The translations under genes and the position numbers were made by a program. Below the pieces are notes generated by a model that was not told the origin of the DNA, made no database searches, and was given only the letters and a program-made list of their open reading frames with translations. Below, piece after piece: positions 43,776 through 55,314 of a stretch of 64,000 bases of DNA. Source of the stretch: Nyssa sinensis (taxonomy: Eukaryota; Streptophyta; Magnoliopsida; Cornales; Nyssaceae). The stretch covers positions 12,471,740 through 12,535,739 of the forward strand of contig CM018038.1 of assembly GCA_008638375.1 (NCBI GenBank), given 5' to 3'. The first letter of the stretch is position 1, and each line of letters begins with the position of its first letter.

Positions 43776-44933
43776 CTCAGTACAGAAATGTGCCCACTAC
43801 TAGTACTCTGAGACTGTCCTTGTTTCTGAAGCTGCTGCTGTCGCAACTGTGGGCACTCAGTCCTCACAATGTCCAGGCCTGTCGGCACTAGTAACAGATA
43901 ATCTCTCCATGAGCGGTCCTACCTGGTGTAAAGGAAGATGAAAAAGTCAACTGTTGTTACTGCGGAGTAAAACCCCTGAGAATAGATGCCCATATCTTAT
44001 TCTCTTCTTGTTTCGTCTGTCAGGATAAGAACCTGTAGCTGTACCCCTCAATTGTTAGTGAATCTCAACTGGTCTACTGACCCACTAGTCTGCCTCAATT
44101 AGCTGTGCCCTATCATACACCTCACTCATCGTATGGAGGTTCAATGGAACCACCAAGGTTCTAATCGCTTGCTTGAGTCTCAACTCAAATAGTTGTGCCC
44201 GGTCAGTATCATCAACAATGGCCCCTGGTGCATACTGAGCTAGGAGAGAAAAATGTGACTCATACTGACCTACGGTCATGTCACCCTGACGCAAGTGAAG
44301 GAACTCCTGACGTAATGATGCTCTAGCAACTGTCGGAAAGAACTTCCCTAGAAAAGCTGTGCAAAATACATCCCACTTTCTAACCATGGTGTTCCTCACT
44401 GACTCCCACCAAACTAGAGCCTCGCTCATAAGTAAGACAGATGCGAAGTCAACTCGGAGATCATCCTTCGTGATATGCACCGTATCTAGTAGTCCAAACA
44501 CATCTCTCAGCCAATGATATGTGGCGAAAGGATCTGTGCCCTCAGAAAATCTCAATAGTTGAAGTCGCTAGAACTCTCTCATCGCTGATGTTGCCTTACT
44601 CTCCCCTGCCGAGATACGTGCCTGAGTCTCAACCTGCTGACCCAATGGTACCATACCAAGCATCTGCTAGTAGTGATGTAAAAACTTAAGCATAGCTCGT
44701 GCTAACTCAGTCCCGTCCAACTGTACCCTCTGAATGCCTTGTGGAGGCATCTGTAAAGGTGCAAGTGGATCTACAAACTCAACTCTCTCACCCTGCTGTT
44801 CAATATGTGGAGGTAGTGGAGGGTCATTCTCTCCCTCGATGCTCTCACCTACCTGCTCCTTATTATGTGTAGGAAATGGAGACTCAGATTCGACAACTCT
44901 CCCTTTGCTCCATCCACTATCTTTTTGCGGCAT
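43776..44933 (-). pseudogene. gag: gag of gypsy G
   Basis: Start at 44933 (MPQKDSGWSKGRV). A stop at 44664-44666 and another near 44570 precede the retrotransposon gag core, open at 44085-44555: LRFSEGTDPFATYHW-like start, LMSEALVWWESVRNTM, FLGKFFP, EFLHLRQGDMTVGQYESHF and AIRTLVVPLNLHTM. A stop at 44084 and a broken CCHC zinc knuckle (CY, stop, CRQ, then GHCED out of frame) near 43845-43905 follow. The frame runs into the gap. Capsid part of a Ty3/gypsy gag; inactive. Confidence 0.88.
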
Positions 44934-45000
44934 TTTCTATACGATAGAAAATAAATATTTCTATTAAGACTCATTTTCAAATGAAAAACTTAATCCCTTG

Positions 45001-48000
45001 TGTCACGACCCGAAACCCACCCTATACGGATCTCGTGTCGTGGGGCCGACCCAATGGCCGTCCCTACTTTTTTCATTCTTTTACCAATAATAACAATAAG
45101 AAATATACCCATAACATTAAAGTGCGGAAATCTTATACATCATTGTTCCAAAACTAAAATAAGTCTGACCAATCCAAACATAAACCAACATAACTTCAAC
45201 ATAAACCATCGTTTTAGGTGGTGAGTGCATGGGAGAACTACTGTATTCTACTGTGCTCCTTAACCGTCTCCCTACGCTCTGGATCTCCTACTGTGGTTCC
45301 ATAACATCCTCACCTGAAAAATTTAGTAAGGGGTGAGCTACAAAGTCAGTAAGTAGAAGTCTATCCCCAATACGGGTGGGGATGACATAAATGAATACAA
45401 GCCAAGGAAATATGATAGCCAGTCATGACAATGATTGCAGTCAACTGTAAAATGCCTCAATGGCCAATAAATGACAAGGTACAATAACGGTCAAGAGTAA
45501 TCAATGAATAACAACGTACAATAACCGTCAAGAGTAACAACGTAGCATGAATATAGAATAGGCTCAATGAACACGATCAACATAAATACTGCCACAATGA
45601 AACGGTCACAATCAAGTCCAATAAATCAAAACCAATCAACATAGAACTATATCAACTAACATGGATGATGCCTTTATTCTGTTCAGGGTTTGGTAGACCC
45701 TCGGTCTTTTGGGGCCCAGCATACCCCCCATTAACATAAATGCATATAAAATGCCCAGTAACTTTACTGCGTAAAAATGCCATAATTGCCATATGTCTTT
45801 TTGACCCGTAGGTCCCATAAATTGACGCGTAGGTCCCAGTCAATCAGATAGCATCAGATAGGTAATGTGACTGAGCACAAAACCCGGCACTTAACATAAA
45901 TTAAGATTCTATAGTATTCCATATGAATGTACAAAACATGGAACATCATAACATAACATACAGTAAATGGATATCAATGAAATGAATCAGTCATGCAACA
46001 TCAACCAATAGGCATCCACCAGGTAGAGCAATATCCATGGTGGGAAACAATGAAAGTGAATACATATATGAGTACAAGATTGGTAGTAATGGAAAGAACG
46101 TGGCTTGGAAACCACGTATCAAAGATAGGAATCCACTTACCTTATCAGTGTCCTAATATCCCGTGACTTTCTCCTTTCCTTTTGACTTGCCTATAAATCA
46201 ATAAACACGTTTCAGCTTTCATATCATTTATCGAATTTATGCCTCATTACTCTACATACCTCCCTTACTAATTTATGTTTTACGGTTTTTCATTTTAAAT
46301 TTAATTTATCCAAGGGAAAAATGGTCATTTACGTGTCTCTACTTTTTGGGTTCTGTTTTCATAATTTGGACTTCACCGTTGAGTCCAATAGGTTTGAATT
46401 AATAAAAATTCACTATTTACTTAACTAAATCGGAGTCCATTTGACTCACCTTCGACATAGGGCATTTTGGTCATTTTGGCATTCTACGGGTATTTTATTT
46501 TTTCGGGACTCCCTCTCGTAAAATAGACCTCACCATTAAATTCAGAAGGTCCAAAATAGTAAATTTGCACTATTTATTCGACTCGTTCGCATACTGAAAT
46601 TTAATTGGGTAATTACTTGATTTAATTAATTTATAAAATTAATTAGGTGTACTAATATATATATATATATATATATAATATTTGGCCCAAACAGCCCCCT
46701 TTCCCATTTAACTTCCACGGCCAAACAGCCCCTGTCTTAGTTTAAAGAAAACAGAAGCAGCACAGTGCGCTTCTTCTTCTTCCTCACGTTTTTCCGGCAA
46801 GATGCCAATCGTGTTCTCCGGCGACGGTGACTCGCCGGCGGTCATTTCCTTCCGTTTTCTCGATGGGAATCAGTTGGGCATGTCAAGAGGGTTTCATATC
46901 TACCCTTAGAATTGAAATTTGTTGGGGTTTTGGGCTGCCAAAACAGCCGTAACAGTCGCTGTGCAGCGCTGGGCGTTTTTCCGATGAGCCCTTTTTCTCC
47001 CCCAATTTCTACCATTTTCTTCTACAGTTTTAATCAAATTTTAAATCCTAAAATTTCCTGCACCCAAGAGGATGAATTCCCCATGATTTAAACAAGTTAA
47101 ATGTATCAAAATCACATAACCCAAATTGAATTCTTTCTCTGTAAATGACGTGTTATAACTCAATCCAGGTTCATTTCTCTTTATTGAAATTGCAAAATAA
47201 ACTAAATTCCATGCGTAATAAGATCCTAGAATTAACTTTAGCATTCATGCTTCTAAAAACTAAAAACGAAAAAAAAAACAAAACAAAACTCAGTTTCTTA
47301 CCGGTTGTTTTTTTCCTGTTATGCGCCTGTTCGTTTCCTCCCTTTTTTTGTTTTTGTTTTTGCTTCTGGTTTGTTCTAACCTCTTCTCTTCTGCTCTAAA
47401 TTCATGTTTATACTCATATACCACTCAAACGAAATTTAAGCAACCAAAAAAACAATTGAATCATAGAGGACAATGGCTTACCTCTTGCGGCCCTGCCTTC
47501 TGTTTTTTTTTTTCCTTCCGTTCCAATGCTTCTGCCGTTCCTAACGCCTAACACATGCATAGCATGCTTATATTGAGAACCGCCCCTCCCCCTTTCCTTT
47601 CTCTCCTTCTTCCTCTCTCTCTCTCTCTCTCCCACTTACCTTTTCATTTTCCTGTGCATAACTCTCCCCTCTTTATTTCTCACCCTTAACGTTGTTGTAA
47701 CCGACACCCACACACATAAATATCTATATATATTTACACCTATCTCTAGATAGACATATATATATATATATTGTCCATATGTCCAAATTCTTATTTTTAT
47801 TTCCTTCAAATCCTTGTTTTATTTATTTATTTATTTATTTATTTTAATTTTGTTTCATTTCCTTTTAAATTTATTTTTATTTGTAGTATTATTTTCTTTT
47901 TTTATTTCTTCGGCATTTATTTGTTTATTTTTTTTATTATTATTATTATTGTTATTTTCTTATTATCGTTAGTCGGTTGCCCTGTCATTCATCCATATAT

Positions 48001-48085
48001 TCTAATTATTGAAACTCAACCCATTTATTGCATTATCGTAGCATTAGGCCGTATTGGCTCGGTTACAATGGGTCAGGGTATTACA
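45001..48085 (-). mobile_element. Solo LTR I in the leader of gypsy G
   Basis: 3085 bp, TGTCACGACCCG to GGGTATTACA on the plus strand, flanked by a perfect target duplication CCTTG (44996-45000 and 48086-48090). On the minus strand it starts TGTAATACCCTGACCC, the more usual LTR start, so orientation is probably minus. No coding region; the content includes TA tracts (46655-46678, 47756-47771), a TTTA repeat (47819-47846) and a CT tract (47612-47631). Removing it brings the primer site of G to about 320 bases from its gag start. Confidence 0.92.
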
Positions 48086-48340
48086 CCTTGCATGTTCCTA
48101 ATGATGTGTCATATACCCCGCATGCACATAATCAGCTAACATGTATTTACATCAACGCAAGTAGCACATACTTTATGCATTTCACCTAGTCATGCCAACA
48201 CATAATCATGTCATCATATATACCACATCAACATACACATTCAACATCATGTACCACATATTCTAATCAAATCATGCTTCAAAAAAAAATTTTTTTTTTT
48301 TTTTTGTACCCATTCCTGTCACCCCTGGGTAGTCAGACCT
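48086..48340 (-). other. Leader of gypsy G
   Basis: Untranslated region between primer site and gag of G, continued at 44934-45000 after solo LTR I. Repeated CATG- and CACAT-containing phrases, no coding frame. Confidence 0.65.
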
Positions 48341-48355
48341 TGGGCTCTGATACCA
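48341..48355 (-). other. Primer binding site of gypsy G
   Basis: The minus strand reads TGGTATCAGAGCCCA, a perfect initiator-Met tRNA site, three bases inside the LTR. Confidence 0.95.
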
Positions 48356-48358
48356 TTT

Positions 48359-50344
48359 TGTCATTCCCCGGGCCCCATAACCCGAAGGTATGATATTTAA
48401 ACTAAGTTAAATTAAAATTATTAAATTAATTAAAATATTTCACTAGATTTTAATAGTAAAAGATATATAAGTTTAAGTGTGGGAATCAATTAAGGATAAC
48501 AAATATGAGAGTTTCTAAAAGCCAAGATTTAAAAAAAAAAATATTCAAAGGGTTCGCCTTAATTATTGGCTAGTTTTGCCTTTAATGCCAACTTGATAAT
48601 CCATGTATAACAATTATTTCATTCAATACATACATCATTTCATCTCTTTCTCATCCTACTTAGCATACATTATAATACATACATATCTATATATGAAATT
48701 CATTTCTACGTTACTACGTCATGTCCCAAAACACATATCAATCTCATTTACATATCCCAAGAAATATACGAATTCCATACTACATGATTAACAAAAAAAA
48801 AAATGAAAAACACTCCATGAACATCATAGTATGTCTTCGTATACATCAAGCAAGCCCAAAAGGAAGAGGCACATCAAGCCTATAAACATATACTCCTCAA
48901 GATGCGGGATCCGTCCCAGTACCTGCATCTGGTAGATGTCAAAACCCCAGCAGGATAACTAAAACAAACGAAATGTAAACGTTGCGTAAAAGTGTATGCT
49001 TATGCTCAGTGGGTGGCATGCTATGACAATTTATAATAAATTAAGCATATACAGAATCTATATTTATCTTATTATATTTTATTAGATTTACTTAAGTTCC
49101 ACTTGAATTCATTCAAACAACAACCAAATTCCTATATCTCTAGGTTTTATTAAAAACCCAAAAAAAATACCAAAGTCCTAATTCATCACTCATCAAGTAA
49201 TCACCTTGCCTCCGATATAGCGAAACATGGTTTCATAGGCTACTAATTTATAGGCAACCATAACCTGTACCACAGCGCGAGACTCTTAACTCAACTGTCG
49301 AACCTCGGATGTATATATTCATAACTCAATCCACACCGCAACATTTCGAGTATTCACATCATCTCATAAGCACACAAAACGCGTTCTAAACCAACACTCT
49401 TAGTTCTTTTCATTCTCACTCATTATTTAATGCTTTCAAGGATTTTTCTCAATATTTTTTCTATGTAAAAAACAAATAATTAATTTTTTTTTTTTTTTTT
49501 TTTATAATCTCACTCCACACTCCACACTCCTCACAAGTGTAAGTGGTAACAATATTATTTAATAAAAACACATGCTTAGGATTCCAACAACCCTAATACA
49601 AACACAGATTTCAATTTGAGAATGCATGGGCATGCTTCACATACATATTAATTAACAAAATTGAAATCTAACACACAACATGGCAATCCTAGCATGCTTT
49701 TATGAATGAATGCCCTCTAGCAACTCATTCATTCCTATTTCATTAGTTTTAGAAACCCTACCTTACTTTTGTACAATTTTGGTAAAGTTTTCTTTGTTTT
49801 TTTTTTCAATTAAATCGCCCAAAATCAAGAAAAAATGCAGTAGATCTCGACCCTCACAAAAATCCGAGTGACTTGCCAAGTTTTTCCCCGTTTTCTTCTT
49901 CCTTTCTTCCTTTTTTTTTTTCTTCTTTTCTTCTCTTCTTATCCACGCTGATGTCTTCTGGAACGTGAGTGTGTGTGTTTTGTGTGAGCTGTGTGTTTTT
50001 AAAAGTAAATAGGGTGTGGTTGACTTTCAACCACACGTTTACCCCTTCTTCTTCTTTTTTTTTTAATCCTTACATAAACCACTGCCACACACATTCACTT
50101 CTTCTCTTTTTTTTTTTTTTTTTTTCTTTTTTCCTTTCATTTTTTATTTTCTTGTTTGTTTTTTTTTTTTTTCAACCTAATTGCCTTGTACATTATTTTA
50201 TTTCCTACCCATATACATTTACTCACTTAAATTTTTGTTGGGCAGATTTTATACCTCAATTAATTTAATTAGTTTATTAAATTTTAATTTGTCCTAAAAA
50301 AATTATTTATTCTTTTTAATTAAAAAAAATTACGGATCTTTACA
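48359..50344 (-). repeat. 5' LTR of gypsy G
   Basis: 1986 bp. On the minus strand it begins TGTAAAGATCCGT at 50344 and ends CCCGGGGAATGACA at 48359, next to the primer site. AT-rich with long T tracts. The right end is inferred from the TG...CA rule and the change of sequence character at 50345. Confidence 0.82.
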
Positions 50345-50765
50345 GCGTGAGGGCGCGTGCAATGGTTTTCAGCTGGGCGGAAGGCGGCGTTCTACAGGTC
50401 TGGGAGAGTCGATCCGAACCAAGGTGGTTGGAAGTTGTGGTGACGAGCGGAAAGCCTTGAACTGGTGATGGTGGTGGGTGGCGCCCGCGACCGTGGTGGT
50501 GAGTAGTGTTCGGTTGTGGATGGCAGATACTGGCTCTGATGCCATATTAGAATAGTAAAAAGAGAAAGTGAGAGAGAGAGAGAGAATGGATTAAAACCCT
50601 TATATTCAATGTGAATAATACATGTACACGAAGGCTTATATATAGGTATACAAGAGAGAATAATACCGGCATATTTCAGAGAATAATACCGGCATATTCC
50701 AAGGATATGTTGAGAATATGCCAAGGTATAGCTATACAATATGAGTATGGATATCACGTCTGACA
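50345..50765 (-). mobile_element. Copia remnant H: 5' LTR, primer site, leader
   Basis: Minus strand: LTR of about 221 bp (50545-50765) beginning TGTCAGACGTGATATCC and ending CTATTCTAATA, then a primer site TGGCATCAGAGCC (50532-50544; one change from the Met site), then a GC-rich leader cut at 50345 by gypsy G. The LTR contains a TATATATAAG promoter motif and a tandem pair of AGAGAATAATACCGGCATAT (50651-50699). Confidence 0.75.
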
Positions 50766-52317
50766 GTACACAGTAACAATAGCAAAGGGATGTATATCTT
50801 TTACAATAGCTTTCTTGTAAAATTCACCTTAAATCATGAGTGGTCTTTTATATTTCATGCATGTATTTTTAAAAACATTTTTTAAAAAAATATTTTTAAA
50901 AATATCTTTTCAAAAAACACTTTTAAAAGTTTATTTTCAAGAAACGTTTTGTGCGTATTCCTGAATTTTTTGAAAGTGTCTTTTCAAAAGATTATTTTTC
51001 AAAATTTTCAAATCATCTTTTAAAAATGATTTTGTCATTAAAAATATTTTTTCAAAAAATACTTTTTAAACAATCATAAACTGATAAATAAATTAAAATT
51101 AATCATAATTAAAAAATAATTTTTTTTCCATCATAATCCCCGATTTAAGTCTCTTCCTGGATGTTTCAAATGAAAATGTAAGCATAAAAAGGCCAAAATT
51201 CCTATGTACATACTGAACTCCTTATCAAATAAAGTATATAAAAATAAAATAATAAAATAGATAATTTTGTTATTTTTAAAAAAATTGACGGAGGAGGGTA
51301 TATATATATATAAATAAAATAAAAAATGTCAATATAATTTTAAAAAATTTTTTAAAAAAATCTAACTATTAAAAATTTTAAGAAAAATGAATTTAATTTA
51401 ATTTAAACTAACTTTTAAATACAACTGATACTTTGTTTTTTGAAAATGCACATGCACATTGTGAATTTGTTAAATATTTATTCCTTCAGAAAGTCAAAGT
51501 TGTCAGGCTTGGATTACAAGTGCACTTTGAAGGCAGATTTTCTAGGCCCGGCCGGGGCCAACATTTAGGTTTGGAAATGAAATATGAATTCCAACGGTAT
51601 TATTTTCTTTGATGCGGAAAAGTTCGTGAAAAAATTGATTTAAAACAAGTGGTTGAAATTTTTTTAAAGCAGTGAAAATATAAATAACTTAAATTAAAAT
51701 TAATTTTTGAGTGAAAATATTTGTTTTTATATATTATATTCAAAATCATCCTATTGTGATCAAAAATGACCAAACAAATTATACTTGAGAACTCTCAAGC
51801 TTTTAGTATTTAAGCTAAATTTTTTAGGTAAGATATTTAGTTTGACGTAAATAGATTTGTTTCTAAACTTCCATAAAAGCCCAATTTCTATTTATTCTGA
51901 ATTTTTTTATTTTCAAGATTTCTTAATTTTTTAATCATAATAGGTTTAGTATAAAAAACTAATAAATTCTTATTTGGAATACTAATATCCTGAGATTATA
52001 AATATGATGTAAACAATTTTTATTATTAATTTTATCAATAATGTTTTAGTTTTAAAATTTGAGAATTTCTCTTTTTAGGTGAAGAGTCTGGCTCTTTTGT
52101 TTTTGATTTATAAGAAATTAGACGTATTTAATTCTTCTTCATGTTTTTCGGGTTACGTAAAAATCGTTTTCCAAAATAAGGCCAAACTACCACTTTCAAA
52201 TTCTTTGACTGTGAGGCAATGAAGGATGAGGCGTCCATCAATTTTTTTATTAAAAACATTTCTTATGCTTTTTGAAAATTCTTTTTAAATATATCTGTTA
52301 ATTTTTATTTTTGCATC
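50766..52317. other. AT-rich spacer left of gypsy C
   Basis: Noncoding; repeated TTTTTAAAA-type words near 50860-51070. The last 85 bases before gypsy C resemble the first 85 after it (see findings). No annexin exon or other coding segment recognised. Confidence 0.6.
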
Positions 52318-52869
52318 TGATATACCACAAAGTGACAGACCAGTCTCCATGTGACACGTGTAACTACTGATCAAATATAGCTTTGCCATCCAGAGCAGAC
52401 TCAGCCATTCAGATCAAGCTTGGGCACTAATCCTTCAGAACTCACAGTTCCTAGCAAAGGGCCTTCAGAGCCTCCATCAGGGTTCAAAGCTCATCATTGC
52501 CGTGAATATCCTATCGAGCTGAGAAAAAGGAAACAGTCTTCAACAAGGAAACTGCCACTCACGGATATCTCTCAAGCGCAGTGTCCAACAAGGCAACTAC
52601 CATTCTCCGATGATCAAATCCCTATATTCAAGGCTCCAAATCCTAATCAACTTAGGAAAGCCAAAGCCAATAAATTAAACTCTAAGGTGTGCCTTTTATT
52701 TTCATGCTCATTATTTGGTTTACATTACAGTCTTTTAATTCAGTTTATTGACTTAAGCATCGGAGCGGCAACCGCCGGAGCCAATCCGGTGGCCCTTTGA
52801 TCCTTTTTTGAGTGTTTCTCAGGCAGCGGAGTTTGGAGCCCTCGCAGAAGACCAAAAAGTGCAGCATCA
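52318..52869 (+). repeat. 5' LTR of gypsy C
   Basis: TGATATACCACAAAG to GTGCAGCATCA. The TATA position reads CCAATAAATTAAAC near 52670, whereas the 3' LTR keeps CTTATAAATTAAAC. Confidence 0.95.
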
Positions 52870-52890
52870 GTTTGGCGCCATTTGTGGGAA
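52870..52890 (+). other. Primer binding site of gypsy C
   Basis: TTTGGCGCCATTTGTGGG directly after the LTR, shared with B. Not the Met tRNA site. Confidence 0.75.
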
Positions 52891-52959
52891 ACAACAGTCG
52901 TTCTTTCCACCAAGTGCTCTACTTACGAACGAACGCATCCTCCTTCTCACCGGAGGACC

Positions 52960-54651
52960 ATGGCTCCTAATCTTCGACCGAGAAAGAATGCTCAAAATCC
53001 TCAAAACTCTCAACCCCGGCCGCCTGCCGGACAAGGAAGGGGACGAACAACTAATCCCATGCAACAAGAGCTTGACTTAGTCAAGCGACAAAACCAGTTG
53101 ATGCAAGAGCATCTTCTAGCCATGTCTAGAACTTTGGTGACACTCACCCAGAATCAGGGAACCAATCCTTTGAATCCACTCGTCAACACGGATGATAAAA
53201 GGGCACAACCTCCTACAGCCACCCCGGACGGAGGACTCTATGAAGAGGCTCCCAATAGTCAACCGGTGCACCCCTAAGGTGCCACCCACGTTGGCAGAGA
53301 CCCCCAGCCATCAGCAGTTGCAGGCAGGGGGGTATCAACCTTTATTCCAGACATCCACTATTGAAGCACCACCAGGGCCCCAACCCCGGGGGCTTTAGGA
53401 GCAAATCCCGCACCACAAGAATCTCAACCGCAAGCGGTTCCAACTCCTCTAGCTTGGGAGCCTCAAGATACTCTTCTGGTTGTAGGACCTGCCCATCCCA
53501 CTCATATAAGAGCCGAAACAGCAAGGCAAGACTCGCAAGTCCCCTTTAGGGACCTGCAAAGAGCCGAAGAGGTTGCTGATTCTATATACAGCACTATTGG
53601 GATGAATGGTATTCAAATTCCTCTAAAGCAGGACGAGCTAGCTAGGATGCTCGGAAGGCTTGCTACGCCGTTCACTCCTGCTATCATGGTTGAGGAAAGG
53701 TCGAGGAAGTTCATTGTCCCAAAGTTCACCCCTTATGATGGGACTGGGGACCTAGGGGACCATCTTTCTCATTACTAGCATACCATGGCATTACACGGGG
53801 CTTCTGACGCCTTCATGTGCCGAACATTCATTACTAGCCTCAAAGGCACAGCACTAAAGTGGTTCCACCATCTCCCACCGAATTCAATCACCAGCTTCTA
53901 TGAGCTCGGTAGGCGCTTTCTAGATAGGTTCATGACCAACAGAAGGTTAAGGAAGAGCCCAGAATTCTTGGTTAAAGTAAAACAATCCAAAGAGGAGCTC
54001 CTCCGAGAGTACATTGCACGATTTAACGCCGAGCTCACAGAAATTACAAACTGCAGTTCAAGCTTTTTAGTAGCTGCCATGACCTCTGGACTCGTGCAAG
54101 GAGGCTTCAAGGATTCTTTAACAAAAAGCCCTCCTACTAACATGGCGTCTCTCATGGATCGAGCAAGGAAATACATAAATCTGGAAGAAGTAAAGAGCCC
54201 TTCTCAGAAGACTAAAGAACAAACTCAACAAGATGACCAGAAGAAGGACTCTAGTACAAATAGAAAAAGGGTCAAAAGCCCGGACAAAATAACAGCCTCT
54301 AGAACCCCCAACAACACTGCTCCAAGGGGATTCACTACCTTCACTCCTTTAAATTCCTCCCTAACCCATATACTTCGGGAAGTCCGATCACGTGAAAACC
54401 TTAGATGGCCAGAGCCGTTAAAAGGCGATCCCAACTACCGGGATATAAGTAAGTACTGTGATTTTCACAAAGACCATGGGCACGCAACTGACACATGCAA
54501 GACCCTTAAGCATGAAATCGAGCAGCTCATAAGAAGAGGACGATTGCGGGAGTTTGTCAGGCAGAACCCCCGCAATGACAGACCCCAGCAGAGAAGGCCA
54601 GACCAGAGGCTGGATCAGAGGCCAGACCAAAGGCCGGAGCAAAGGGAATGA
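52960..54651 (+). pseudogene. gag: gag of gypsy C
   Basis: Starts at 52960 (MAPNLRPRKNAQNPQN), as in A and B. Stops at 53275, about 53361 and 53776 interrupt the N-terminal part. The capsid is open from 53785: GTALKWFHHLPPNS, YELGRRFLDRF, LREYIARFNAEL and SLMDRARKYINLEE. The zinc site CDFHKDHGHATDTC near 54457-54500 has its metal ligands. The C-terminus is a Gln/Arg/Pro/Asp repeat (RPDQRLDQRPDQRPEQRE) before a stop at 54649. It needs only a few changes to be open throughout, unlike B. Confidence 0.92.
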
Positions 54652-55314
54652 TGGAATGGGCCCCAACAATAGAACAATCAAGTCATCTCCGTTCTCCATG
54701 CAGATACTCCAGTAACAAGGACGTCTAACCGAGCAAGAAAACGGTATGCTCGGAAGGCTAGAATTACTCCCAACATCCGACAAATCTCTAATGTTGAAAA
54801 AAGATTGAGGCCAATACCTACGATCCAGTTCACGGATCAAGATCTTACAGGAGTACACTGTCCTCACAGTGATGCCTTTATTATCTCCCTCAAGATTGCC
54901 AACATTGAAATTCGAAGAATCCTGGTAGATACTGGAAGTTCGACGAATGTATTGTTCTACGAACCCCTCAAACAGATGAAGCTCAGTCCCAATGACATCA
55001 AACCTACCATTGCTATCATGGCAGGATTTGATAGGAACCTTAGTATCCCGTCGGGGAGAATTGACCTCCCGACCACAGTAGGAGAGAAAGACGGACAAAA
55101 GACCATGATATCAGAATACATGGTTCTGAATGCCAAGTCACCATACAATGTCATAATTGGAAGGCCTTGGCTACACCAGATGGGAGCGGTCACCTCGACT
55201 CTCCACCAATGCCTAAAGTATGTTCATAATCAGGCTGTCTACTCTATCAGAGGATGTCAACCAACCTCTAGAGAGTGTCATGCTCTTGCACTCAAGGAAA
55301 AGGCTTTCAAATAG
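54652..55314 (+). pseudogene. Protease of gypsy C
   Basis: Aspartic protease with intact ILVDTGSSTNVLFYEPL (near 54920) and the second conserved block VIIGRPWLHQMGAV. Open from about 54680 to the stop at 55312. This copy keeps the catalytic Asp that B has lost. Confidence 0.9.

Larger units (their letters stand above)
43776..50344 (-). mobile_element. Chromovirus-like gypsy G, 5' part
   Basis: Minus-strand element with 1986-bp 5' LTR (48359-50344), initiator-Met primer site (48341-48355), leader (48086-48340 and 44934-45000, interrupted by solo LTR I) and gag (43776-44933). Long LTRs, the Met primer and the gag type fit the Tekay/Del branch. The rest is beyond the assembly gap. Its LTR lies directly against the leader of copia remnant H at 50345. 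Confidence 0.85.

Noticed and set aside
45001..48085. Reading this as the 5' LTR of gypsy G
   Set aside because: No primer site adjoins it, whereas a perfect Met primer site adjoins 48359, and a perfect CCTTG duplication marks it as a later insertion.
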